A stretch of DNA of 64,000 bases. It comes from Gordionus sp. m RMFG-2023 (lineage: Eukaryota > Nematomorpha > Gordioida > Chordodea > Parachordodidae). Shown here piece after piece: positions 39,701-48,060 of this stretch; the stretch's first letter is position 1, and every line of letters begins with the position of its first letter. A program made the position numbers and the translations under genes. The stretch spans positions 5,929,366 through 5,993,365 of the forward strand of contig NC_088777.1 of NCBI RefSeq assembly GCF_954871325.1, written 5' to 3'. The notes beneath the pieces were generated by a model. That model did not search any database, was not told where the DNA came from, and was given only the letters and a program-made list of their open reading frames with translations.

Positions 39701-42700
39701 CCATCCATCAATCTCTCTATCTATCTATCCATCCATCCATCAATCTCTCTCTCTATCTATCTATCCACCCATCAATCAATCTCTCGCCCTCCTCTCAATT
39801 CTTTAAAAAATGTTAAAAAAAAGTTTAAAAAAAATGTATAATGTCGCTATCTAACCCTCTCCATAGTTGAATGTAATCTAGGCACCGGTAACCGTGGCAG
39901 ACAATGTTGCAAGCCATACAGCAATGGTCTAGAACCAATCAGCACTTTAACGAATACCTTTTTAAAATAATAAAGCATATTTTGATAATAATAACATTAC
40001 ATTAAAATAATTATTCGTTTATCTCAAGTGTTGAAAACGAACTAGCCAAAATTTTTGAAAAAAAGAAAAATGGTGTTATTTTAACAAATTTGAATCATTT
40101 ATTGATCCCGTTTTTTTTTCAAATTTAAAAGTTTGATTTTACAGGAAATATATTTTGTCGCGTTTCGAATTAGTGTTGTTAAATGGGCTCGTTTTGAGGC
40201 GTTTTTTAAAAACGGCTAATTCAATCATTTTGACCAGAAAAAAAATATTGCCTACGCCTCTAGATTTCGCTAATCGGTGTCTAGACCTTTGTGCCGTACC
40301 ATCTATGAGCAAAATCTTCAGGCTTGCGTAATATTTATTCTAGGTACAAATATTGAGCTAGCCGTTTTTAAAAATCGGCTCAAATCGAGCCGTTTAACAA
40401 CACTGTTTCGAATACCTACCCGATTATAAAATCTCGGACAATTTTTCCATGAACTTTTTTAACCTCAATGTAATTTAGATTAAATTTTCCATATATTTTA
40501 TGTTACATAGATTATAAATGAGTCAAAAGGTTAACAGCAAAACTATCTACAATTCATAAAGATATAGGTATTCCAATCATGATAGAATATATTACCGCTA
40601 AAAATCAGATTTTTATATTTAAAAAAAACGCGCTCAAAAAATGAGTGAAAGTTGGAAAAAAATTGCCAACAGATATATATATATATATAATTTAGCGCAG
40701 ATGTATTTTGTACTTTACATCTTGTATGGCATATTAATGTAATATTTAAACCAGAATTTTCACGATTTAAGGTTCATCCAAAAAATTAACTAAATTAACT
40801 TGTCCTTAAATGAGGTTAAAAAATATCCACACTTTGACTAAATCTTATTTCTTAAATATAAATTTTGACACTTTCAATAAATTCGTGATCTTTTCATTAA
40901 CTCGAAATTCTAAGATTTGAAGTGGCAGCCATGAAAATGAAACACAATGATTAATAATAATAAAAAAATTACAAAAAGTGAAAGTATTAATTTTAAAATA
41001 AAAACTTCACGACAAAAAAAAAATGCGCGATTTTTCATTTCGAAAGTCTAAAAAAATGATGATTGGCATTTTTTGACAGACTTTTTGGCTACTTTTCTTA
41101 TGAGATTATTAAATTCTTAGCAACATCAAAATTAAAAATGATATTAAATTCCAGATGTGTTATAAAATTCGCCAAGATTCAAAATGTCGCAAATTATAAA
41201 TCATTTACGGGCCTTTCTTAAACTATCTGATTTCACCGACTACCGTAAGGTTGGTATACTAGAGTTTGGCTCGGAGCGGCCAGCGGAAATATCTAACAAT
41301 GGTTTTAGATCCGGTCTAAAAATGTTTTGTGCAAGTTCGACCCGTAAAAAATATTTGATGAAGGGAAAAGGAATCATATTAGCTTAGTAGTGGGTAATCT
41401 TTAACGTGCTAGAATACATTTCCGGTATTTAGCGCCCTCATAAAATTATCTAACGAATGATTCCGAATCATCACGTGATGACTTTGGATGATAAATTAAG
41501 CCACAATTTGAAGCAGTTGATTGTAAGAGCGCTAACAAAAATAAAGAATTATTTTTTCGATATCAGGTAACAATCGATGATACAAAAACATGTAAACAAA
41601 AATATTTACAAATTCTAAAACAAACAACGTGTACGAGAGACATATATCTTAAATTTACGGGACGCGAAATCGAGACCCGGGAATAGAGAGAGGGGGAGGT
41701 GGATTGCATCAAAATGCCATATAAATAATAATGTAATCCACGAGTGGGAGTTCGGGCGGGGCACATTCGAGATAATGCTGAAGTGAGAATCAAAACAGAA
41801 GAAGGTTAAGGAGACTCCTAAAAAGGTTATAATATGCGAGCGAAATATGTAATATATATATAGAGGTCTATTATACCGCCCAAATTTTGGTGGGGAGAGT
41901 AGGCTTTCCAAACGGCTCGAATATCCATCTTTGATACAATAACAATACCCGGAGGGCGTACTGGCTCGCCGTCACGAAAGCGAACCATATGAGCATAGCT
42001 ACCACCACGCAACATAACCAGTCCACTATGATACTCGGCCTATTTTTTCCCCCAATGCAATGTGATTGATATGAATAATGAATGTTATAATAATGATTTT
42101 AAATATAATTTTTGTCTTAGTAAAAAAAAAGAAAAAGTGTGATTTAATCTTTTCTTCCTAATTCCACAATCTGGTACAACTTTTTTCGGGACCTTATTGG
42201 TTTTCATCGGTCACTTGAGAACTCAATTTGGGGAATAAGTTTTTTTTGAATGTGGGTAAATATATCAAGGAATATGAACCTATATATTTTTTTTTCTTTC
42301 TTTTTTTCTTTCTTTTTACTTTTTTCTTTCCTTCTTTTATTATTACTTACCTAGCTTTTGGATAATTTTCTAACCTTTTATAAATCGTTAATTCAAAAAT
42401 ATAATCAAATTAAATAGAAATAATCAATGAAAACTAACCAGAGTGGAAGATAAGATCTAAATCTTTCCGCGTAATGCCATTCCCCCGTAAATTTGAAACG
42501 CTTCAAAATGGCCACCAATATCAAAAATATGGGCCAAGACGTTAAGGCCACGGGAAAAAACCCAGTCCAAAATATACTCTGTATATAGGAATTAAAAAAA
42601 AAATTTAATATTATAAATAGACATTTCATCAAATATCTCTTCTAAAACCTAATTAGGTTTACCCAATTAATAGATAAAAAAATATATTCGCCTAATTTAA

Positions 42701-45700
42701 ATAATGATTTTGTGATTGTGTCCAAAATTGTAATATTGTAAATTTTTAGAACCGGTTTTTAAGTTGAAACCGAAACAATATTAAAAAATTTTTTATTAAC
42801 GAATCTCGAACCGTACCGATAAATTTAGATCATAAGTAAGTTTATATTTGATAGCATCTCTATACACATAATTCTTAATCGGGTTGTCTAATACGAACGG
42901 TTTAGAACCGGTTTTTAAAATGTTAAAACCGAAACAATTTAAACAATTTTCGTGAACAAATCTCGAATCGTTATTTGTATCTAAACTTGAACCGATAAAT
43001 GTTCATCTCTATACACATAATTCTTAATCAGATTGTCTATTACCGAACGGTTTAGAACCAGTTTTTTATAATGTTAAAACCGAAACAATATTAACAATTT
43101 TTGTGAACAAATCTCGAATCGTTATTTGTATCTAAACTTGAACCAATTAATGTTCATCTCTATACACATAATTATTAATCGGATTGTCTGCTACGAACGG
43201 TTTAGAACCGGTTTTTAAAAATTTGATACCGAAACAATATTAAACAATTTTTATCAACGAATCTCGAAGCGTACCGATAAACACATAATTCTCAATTGGT
43301 GTGTCTAATACGAAAGGTTTAGAAACCGGTTTTTAAAAAGTTGAAACCGAAAATATTAATAATTTTCGTGAACAAATCTCGAATCGTTATTTGTATCTAA
43401 ACTTGAACCGATAAATGTTCATCTCTATACACATAATTCAATCAGATTGTCTATTACCAAACGTTTAGAACCAGTTTTTTTTTAAATGTTAAAACCGAAA
43501 CAATATTAACAATTTTCGTGAACAAATCTCGAATCGTAACTTGAACCGATAAATATTCATCTCTATACACACAATTCTTAATCGGGTTGTCTAATACGAG
43601 AGGTTTGGAACCGGTTTTTAAAAAGTTGAAACCGAAACAAAACGAATCTTTAACCGTTATCTGTATCCGAACTCTATTCGATATTTTTACGGTTCGTTTC
43701 GATAAAATATAAGTTTTATTTTTTAATACTAAATTTGATAAAAAAAAATAGGAAGAAAAATTATATGAAATTATTTATTAAACGATTTAATAATTCATAG
43801 TTTAAATAAATAAACGTATATATTATGTTAGCATCAATGTGTTTTTTCCGGAAATGTGTTATTTTTTCAACTTTAAATCATCTTTTGAACGCGTTATTTT
43901 AAATTTAAAAATCGGAAATGTATTCCAGGATGTTAAGAGATGTTAAGAATACCTATCTTATGAATTGTAAAATAATTTTGCAGTTAACCTTTAAGTCATT
44001 TAAATGTATATAAAAAAAATGTAAGGAAAAAAAACGAATATAAAATTATATTAAGTTCAAAAGTTTATATCGAAATTGTCTGAAATTTATAGGATAGGTA
44101 TTCCAAACAAAGTAGAATACATTTCCGGTAAAATCAAATTAAATTTAAAAAAACCCACTTAAAAAATGACTAAACACATTGCCGGGAAAAAATATTTTGT
44201 CGCTAACATATACATATATATATATATTCTAGAATTAAATTAGGATTAAAACAAAATTGTTAAAAAAAATGAAATGATTATTTTTATTTTTAATATTTTT
44301 TTTCTCCAAAGTCCTATGTAATCTAGTTTTTTCAAAAACGATCCGATCCTACATATCTAATTAAAACATTATTTTTCTTAAATTAAACCCAACGATGCCT
44401 GTATAGCAAGACATATTAAATGAAATTAGCTATGCAATAAATTTAAATATTACCCTTATTACAATATTTATCTATTGGATTTCTTATTGGTAAAACCCCT
44501 TCTATGTTATATTTATTAGATTCCCATATCTAAAATTTACAATAATTTAAGCCAATGAAATTTTTTTTTAATTTATCCCTCTTTATAAGATATACATTAT
44601 AATTATAAATATCTAATATTATAATAGACAAGCCTATTTTTGGCTCATCAGCCATAAACCAAGTTTTATTTCAAAAACCAATAATAAGTTTAACCGCAGC
44701 TGATTTTTAAGTCAAGACTAATAAGGCTTAGCTGATTTAGTCAGCCTAGTATGCAAACATTAGCAGTGCACTTTTATATTATAATTCAAATGTTTAAAAA
44801 AAAGAGAGTAAAAGACTCATTCATGGTAACCTACTACTGCTAAGTAGCGGAAGCGATGAGTAATTTATCAAGTGAAAAGAAAATATGCAAAACTTTTGGG
44901 GAGTTCGTTATCTCTTAAAATTAATCGACCAAACGCTATGGTATGGCTCTTATGCTTAAGCGGATAAAAAAATGAATTGAATAATAAAAATGGCGACCCG
45001 TAGTCTTATCATTTTAATCTTCCAAAAATTAAAATCGGTATAATTAAATTTAAATATTTCAATATGATTTGGAATTAAATATTTAAAAAAAATGCCCACC
45101 CACCATACAAATTATTGAATTTTATATCCGATTTCGATTCCGCGGAATGATACATTTACATTTGTTTTATAATTTTATTTTAACACTACATTTTCGTCTG
45201 CTAAAACAGATGGGCATCTCATATTTTTACGTGATGGCCTAATTTAAATTATTTCATAATTTTGACGAAAAAAAAGGTAATTTAAAAATTATTAAATATG
45301 TTATTTAGAAAACAAAAATAAAATAATAAGTATATCAAGTCGAATTACCCTTAAACCATTATTTTTTTAAAAATGTATGTTAAACTAATAAATTGTCGGC
45401 TTTATGTTGTTTAAAAATGTTCATTCATTCGCGCTTTCCATTTTTGTTAAAAATATATTGTCATCTAATTAAATTTGAGTATGTTCCAAATCTAAATTTT
45501 TTCAAAATTTTGTTAAAGCGTTAATATGCCAGTGCCAAGACATTTAGACGAAGTGGCTTTAAATGGCGTTATATATCCAATGACAGTGACTACAGCTGAT
45601 TTGAATATAGGTATACCTTTTAAATGAATCGTCAGTCTAGTCACTAATAATGTCATTGTTTTTTACAATTTCAAATACCCTAACATAGGTCTTTTATGTT

Positions 45701-47103
45701 GAATATCCTTAAAATAATATTTTTAAGAATTTAATATCCAAATAGACTAAACTATATCCCAGCTAGAGCGATATTTTTTTGGTCGCGTGACAAAATCCTG
45801 CGCAATTTTTATTCCAAAGAACATTTTTATTTTAAATATAATGCGTATTTAATGTCGTATAATTAATTTATACGACAAAATCTTTAAAAAAACGCTCTCT
45901 AGGACATTAGGCAAACCCCGATAATATTGACTTTAAATAAACCAGAAACATGATAAAATTAAATTTGAATTGTCAAAAAAAAACCAAAAATAAAATCGAT
46001 ATATTTGTAAAAATGTCTGATCAGATGACTTTTTATTATATTAGTTCTAAGTCTGGCACAAAAAAATATTTGAAAACTATAAAAGATGGTCGGGTCGGAT
46101 CGGACCTGCTTGATTTGAGCATACATTAATTAAAGCTTTAGTTTTTTTTTTGGCATCAATTAATTATACAAATTATTAATATTTTCGATTCTATATAAAT
46201 GTTAAAACATGATGCAACAAAAATTTCGTTAGTTTCTAAATAAAAATAAAATTTTTAAATAATACATTTTTAAAAAAAACATTCTAAATAGTGTAATTAA
46301 CATTTAACATGTACGTGTAAAAAAAATTATAATCTCAAATTTATATTTTAATATATATGATTTAATAATTTTTAAAAACAATGACATGAGTCTCAATCAG
46401 TGGCACATTTAGAGGAGGGGATAGGGAGGAGAAAAATAAATTTTATAGCCTAATTTTTTTTAAAAAACCTTATTTAACTTATATTTTATCCACAAATCAA
46501 AATCCCAGATTCATCACTAATGTTAATGATTATAGATTAGTCTAACCAGTAGTGTCACTAGAGAGGTGGAGGGGCTTGATCTCCTGAAAATTTTTAAAAA
46601 AAATTTTATTCCCAAGAAGTAGTAATTTTGAAAATGTTAGCTAAAATAATATCAATTTTGAAAATGTTAGCCAACAAAAAAATTTGAAAATGTCAGCTAA
46701 AAATGTAATTTTGAATGTTTGCTAATAAAAATGGCAATTTTGAAATTAGCTTAAAAAGGGTAATATTGAAGAAGTTAGCTAAAAAAATTTGAGCCCCAAG
46801 ATTGTAAAGGCTATGATACCCCCAAGTCTAACTGATATACACTGAACATATTAAATATAAATTTCATATTTAGGCAAATTAGATTAGATCAAGAGTGATC
46901 TTAAAATATTTTAATCTTACTTTAGTACCAACTTTCATTTATTTGAATAATAAAATATTTACCCTAAATCGTGATATCTTCTTTCTCCAAGATCTATAGC
47001 TAGTGTACCATACTCCTTTCCAGGCATCCCAATTAATGTCAAAATCTATGCCATTATCTGTTACAGAAAATGAGAAGGCTACTGCAGAATGGGCTTCTGC
47101 CAT
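27581..47103 (-). CDS. CPT1: Carnitine O-palmitoyltransferase 1, whole gene, at least 23 exons
   Basis: CPT1 moves long-chain acyl groups from CoA to carnitine on the mitochondrial outer membrane, the controlled step of fatty-acid entry for beta-oxidation. I recognised the exons by comparison with remembered human CPT1A and joined them at GT/AG sites. Order: N-terminal regulatory segment (MAEAH), membrane segment 1 ([14 protein letters not shown]), membrane segment 2 ([12 protein letters not shown]), [43 protein letters not shown], the catalytic [68 protein letters not shown] and a Thr/Lys-rich tail. About 810-820 residues against 773 in human; about 27 extra residues lie in exon 20. Twenty of 22 junctions keep frame; those between exons 3/4 and 22/23 do not, and a tiny exon is inferred in each. 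Introns run from 81 to 4384 nt and are full of repeats. The subtype (A/B/C) is not meaningful here. Confidence 0.95.
28263..28355 (-). CDS. CPT1: CPT1 exon 22
   Basis: 31 codons; acceptor AAAAG, donor [26 protein letters not shown] then [11 protein letters not shown], matching human [31 protein letters not shown]. Ends in phase 0, whereas exon 23 needs two preceding bases; human has DSHR here, so a microexon of about 11 nt is inferred. Confidence 0.95.
28692..28769 (-). CDS. CPT1: CPT1 exon 21
   Basis: 26 codons; acceptor AAAAG, donor [24 protein letters not shown], matching human FDLENNPEYVSSGGGFGP. Confidence 0.95.
28937..29206 (-). CDS. CPT1: CPT1 exon 20 (with an insertion)
   Basis: 90 codons; acceptor CTAG, donor [26 protein letters not shown] and [18 protein letters not shown] are family landmarks (STS included). 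Between KYL and SPFL lie about 30 residues where human has three (AVE); the extra part is Ser/Thr/Lys/Asn-rich and stays in frame without splice sites. Confidence 0.96.
29301..29435 (-). CDS. CPT1: CPT1 exon 19
   Basis: 45 codons; acceptor AAAAG, donor [26 protein letters not shown], almost identical to the carnitine-binding-site region of human CPT1, then [14 protein letters not shown]. Confidence 0.96.
30464..30628 (-). CDS. CPT1: CPT1 exon 18
   Basis: 55 codons; acceptor AAAAG, donor [51 protein letters not shown], matching human CQEVIETSL...[27 protein letters not shown]. Confidence 0.95.
31011..31140. mobile_element. GC-block fragment, family D-like, in CPT1 intron 17
   Basis: AGATCTGCCATAGGCCCGGCC followed by alternating GGGTCGGGCC blocks and A/T runs. 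Similar short fragments occur near 470-570, 1155-1320, 27890-28020, 29820-29945, 34385-34520, 36550-36670, 39180-39245 and 57520-57730. Confidence 0.5.
31615..31880. repeat. Family E repeat in CPT1 intron 17
   Basis: CCCGCCCCCCCCAT, TTTAACCCGCCCTCCCACC, TTGGC, TTCTGCTCATTTCGCC and a C run followed by CCCGCCC: same layout as 5085-5400. Confidence 0.5.
32123..32210 (-). CDS. CPT1: CPT1 exon 17
   Basis: Acceptor AAAAG, donor [28 protein letters not shown], matching human YAEDGHCKGDIN...PYPTRLQWDIPGE. Less conserved, but both phases fit the neighbours exactly. Confidence 0.9.
32985..33047 (-). CDS. CPT1: CPT1 exon 16
   Basis: Acceptor AAAG, donor GTAAAT. Completes Trp, then [14 protein letters not shown] and DHSM, matching human ADAPIVAHLWEYVMSIDS. 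Exit phase 2. Confidence 0.93.
33115..33342. mobile_element. Short inverted-repeat element in CPT1 intron 15
   Basis: TGAAGGTCAACCAGAACCGGT at the left and ACCGGTGCGGTTGACCTTCA at the right are inverted; about 228 bp, non-coding. It fills most of the 334-nt intron next to the catalytic-histidine exon. Confidence 0.65.
33382..33407 (-). CDS. CPT1: CPT1 exon 15 (26 nt, catalytic histidine)
   Basis: Twenty-six bases, acceptor TATAG, donor [14 protein letters not shown] plus TG of Trp. Human reads MGLNAEHSW; the His of EHSW is the general base of carnitine/choline acyltransferases. An intron of only 81 nt separates it from exon 14. Confidence 0.93.
33489..33596 (-). CDS. CPT1: CPT1 exon 14
   Basis: 36 codons; acceptor AAAAG, donor [24 protein letters not shown] and [13 protein letters not shown], matching human [31 protein letters not shown]. 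Confidence 0.95.
34726..34773 (-). CDS. CPT1: CPT1 exon 13
   Basis: 16 codons; acceptor AAAAG, donor [22 protein letters not shown], matching human [12 protein letters not shown]. Confidence 0.93.
35339..35414 (-). CDS. CPT1: CPT1 exon 12
   Basis: Acceptor ATAG, donor [17 protein letters not shown] and [10 protein letters not shown], matching human VPWARCRQAYF...NKQSLDAVEK. Confidence 0.95.
35619..35699 (-). CDS. CPT1: CPT1 exon 11
   Basis: Acceptor TCAAG, donor [14 protein letters not shown] then [15 protein letters not shown], matching human QRILDN...PGEARLAALTAGD. Confidence 0.95.
36047..36161 (-). CDS. CPT1: CPT1 exon 10
   Basis: Acceptor TTTAAG, donor [26 protein letters not shown] and EPCEIE, matching human [20 protein letters not shown]...KPREME. 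Split codons at both ends close with exons 9 and 11. Confidence 0.95.
36386..36470 (-). CDS. CPT1: CPT1 exon 9
   Basis: Acceptor AAAAG, donor GTTTTT, exit phase 1. [20 protein letters not shown], matching human [21 protein letters not shown]. Confidence 0.95.
37378..37466 (-). CDS. CPT1: CPT1 exon 8
   Basis: Acceptor CAAAG, donor [26 protein letters not shown] and LKP, matching human [20 protein letters not shown]...IKP. Confidence 0.95.
38038..38059 (-). CDS. CPT1: CPT1 exon 7 (22-nt microexon)
   Basis: Twenty-two bases between acceptor GAG and donor GTCTTT, encoding DQLLYIP plus one base. It fills the gap DLLYILP of human CPT1 between NYYAM and THIQAARA, and its entry phase (0) and exit phase (1, giving Ala with exon 8) match both neighbours. 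The GAG acceptor is unusual. Confidence 0.75.
38492..38569 (-). CDS. CPT1: CPT1 exon 6
   Basis: 26 codons; acceptor TCAG, donor [24 protein letters not shown] and VNSNYYAM, one of the best conserved stretches of the family. Confidence 0.95.
38865..38935 (+). ncRNA. tRNA-like sequence, probably a SINE head
   Basis: Seventy-one bases with an A-box-like TGGCCTAGTC, a B-box-like GGTTCAAATCC, and ends GTCTGTG / CAGGGAC that pair at six of seven positions. The D and anticodon stems do not fold well, so a true tRNA is unlikely; a tRNA-derived SINE promoter is the better reading. Lies in CPT1 intron 5. Confidence 0.35.
39366..39503 (-). CDS. CPT1: CPT1 exon 5
   Basis: 46 codons; acceptor CCAG, donor [20 protein letters not shown] through [18 protein letters not shown], matching human YLQSVRPLM...GPRLQWYLKLKSWWATNY. 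Confidence 0.95.
39674..39789 (+). repeat. (ATCT)/(ATCC) microsatellite in CPT1 intron 4
   Basis: Blocks of ATCT, CATC and CTCT tetranucleotides, 112 bases, within the 352-nt intron 4. Confidence 0.95.
39856..39944 (-). CDS. CPT1: CPT1 exon 4
   Basis: Acceptor AAAG, donor GTTAGA. Encodes [12 protein letters not shown] and CLPRLPVP, matching human [20 protein letters not shown] at the start of the acyltransferase fold. Two bases precede the first full codon, so one base must come from an upstream microexon. Confidence 0.92.
40060..40690. mobile_element. Family C element interrupted by a family A MITE
   Basis: Left arm TTTGATTTTACAGGAAATAT, right arm ATAGGTATTCC...ATATATTACCGCTAAAAATC match the 43845-44195 element in inverse. 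Broken at 40171-40405 by a hAT MITE with target duplication. In CPT1 intron 3. Confidence 0.75.
40171..40405. mobile_element. hAT-type MITE, family A, with target duplication
   Basis: 235 bp, ends TAGTGTTGTTAAA / TTTAACAACACTG, almost palindromic over about 100 bases per arm. Flanked by an exact 8-bp duplication TTTCGAAT (40163-40170 and 40406-40413). The end sequence (YAGNG) and duplication (nTnnnnAn) are those of hAT transposons. Non-coding. In CPT1 intron 3, inserted in a family C element. Confidence 0.9.
41877..42039 (-). CDS. CPT1: CPT1 exon 3 (second membrane segment)
   Basis: 54 codons plus one base; acceptor TAG, donor GTATAA. The frame set by exon 2 reads [12 protein letters not shown] (second helix), [19 protein letters not shown] and TKIWA, matching human YSLKVLLSYHGWMFTEHGK...TKIWM. 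A longer open frame over the same bases is a shadow. Exon 3 ends in phase 0 but exon 4 needs one preceding base and about four residues are missing relative to human, so a microexon of about 13 nt probably lies between them. Confidence 0.9.
42439..42578 (-). CDS. CPT1: CPT1 exon 2 (first membrane segment)
   Basis: Acceptor CAG, donor GTTAGT, ends in phase 2. Encodes [20 protein letters not shown], the counterpart of human TGVYPASPSSWLIVVV and so the first transmembrane helix, followed by a charged loop ([14 protein letters not shown]). The split codon TG|G with exon 3 gives Trp. Confidence 0.9.
42725..43690. repeat. Tandem array, unit about 140 bp, in CPT1 intron 1
   Basis: Six or seven degenerate copies of a unit holding ACATAATTCTTAATCGG, GTTTAGAACCGGTTTTTAAA, TGTTAAAACCGAAACAATAT and GAACAAATCTCGAATCG. 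Unit starts (ACACATAATTC) at about 42867, 43012, 43159, 43281, 43428 and 43566. Each unit contains the inverted pair GAACCGGTTTTTA / TAAAACCGA. Confidence 0.9.
43845..44195. mobile_element. Long palindromic element, family C
   Basis: About 350 bp; the left arm (CCGGAAATGTGTTA, ATCGGAAATGTATTCC, GAATACCTATCTTATGAATT) is the inverse of the right arm (AATTTATAGGATAGGTATTCC, GAATACATTTCCGG, CATTGCCGGG) over some 150 bases. Non-coding, in CPT1 intron 1. Family relatives at 10923-11410 and 40060-40690. Confidence 0.75.
46610..46790. repeat. Degenerate short tandem repeat
   Basis: Repeated AATTTTGAAAATGTTAGCTA-like units of about 25-30 bases, five to seven copies, just upstream in transcription terms of CPT1 exon 2 (intron 1). 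Confidence 0.75.
46963..47103 (-). CDS. CPT1: CPT1 exon 1 (start codon, regulatory N-terminus)
   Basis: 47 codons from ATG (47103-47101) to donor GTAAAT. It begins [15 protein letters not shown] and continues with NGIDF and [11 protein letters not shown], matching the start of vertebrate CPT1 nearly residue for residue, which fixes the start codon. Glu3 and His5, known in mammalian CPT1A to matter for malonyl-CoA inhibition, are present. A 4.4-kb intron follows. Confidence 0.95.
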
Positions 47104-47846
47104 ATCTTGTTATATTTTTAAACTGTTTGAATTTATAATTTTCTGATTTGATTATGAATTAATGTTTTCAAATATGATTATATGTGATGTAATTTGATGA
47201 TTTTAATATATTTTTGAGTATTTAATAAATGTAATAATTCAAAAAGATATATTTGTTATTGATTTGCATGTGAAAATTTTTTGAAATTTCATAATATGAA
47301 GTTGATAAATCTGGAAAAGATAATTTAAATAAATATATAAGATTTAAAAAACAGAAACAATAGTAATTGTAAATATTTTCATGTCCAGATTAATATATTA
47401 GAATGATATAATTGAGTTATTATTTAATAATGACTTTGAAAACATTATTACCTCAAAAAGAATATTGGATCCCAATGCCAAACTATTTCATTATATATTT
47501 AATTTTTTTAGACAAATGTTAGTAATCTCTCTGCAACTAAAATCATACACAATGTTTATATTTTTATTTTTTCGCTTAACTCAAGGCCAAAATTGATTGA
47601 TTAAAATTTTATCAATTATAGTACCGAAAATCGAAAAACATTTGTAAATTAATTGAATGAATGAAACTAATTTTACATTTATATTATAATAGTCTTTGAA
47701 ATAGAAAATATTTATTTAATTATACATTAAAATCTTCTAAGAAAATATAAACTGTTTCTAAAATTCCTCATCCATCAGCTGCATAATTTTTATGCTAAGT
47801 TATTATTAAATAATAAAGCTAAATATAATTTTAATATACGTTTCAG

Positions 47847-48060
47847 TAGTGTTGTTAAACGACACAGCCGAGTTAGACAAAAAATAGACTCAAAACTTAA
47901 GTCGAGTTTAGTTGATTTGTTTTTACAAATCGAGTTATAAACTTAAGTCACGACTCGATTTCTGAACTTGATGAAGTCAAGTCGCGACTCGAGTTTAGAA
48001 CCTGAATCGAGAAGCAAGTCGCGACTCGTGTTTTGAACTTAAGTCGTGAACTCAATAAAT
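47847..48060. repeat. Repeat of AAGTCGCGACTCG words after a family A-like end
   Basis: Begins TAGTGTTGTTAAACGAC, the family A terminus, then several copies of AAGTCGCGACTCGAGTTT-like palindromic words. No right end was identified. Lies about 750 bp upstream of the CPT1 start codon. Confidence 0.6.

Larger units (their letters stand above)
42579..46962 (-). other. CPT1 intron 1, repeat-filled
   Basis: The largest CPT1 intron (4384 nt). It holds the roughly 140-bp tandem array at 42725-43690, a long palindromic element at 43845-44195, a copy of the CCAATGAC..ACAGCTGATTT repeat near 45570-45620, and a degenerate tandem stretch at 46610-46790. No coding sequence was found. Confidence 0.7.

Noticed and set aside
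39571-39816. Plus-strand open frame with Ser-Ile-His repeats
   Set aside because: A translation of the ATCT/ATCC microsatellite on the strand opposite to CPT1.
40280-40310. A 16-nt candidate for the missing microexon of intron 3 (AG|ATGGTACGG...AAAG|GT)
   Set aside because: It has the right phase, but it is the standard interior of the family A MITE, found in many copies, so the fit is probably chance.
41615-41911. Overlapping minus-strand open frames after CPT1 exon 3
   Set aside because: They overlap intron 3 and the end of exon 3 in wrong frames and show no family resemblance.
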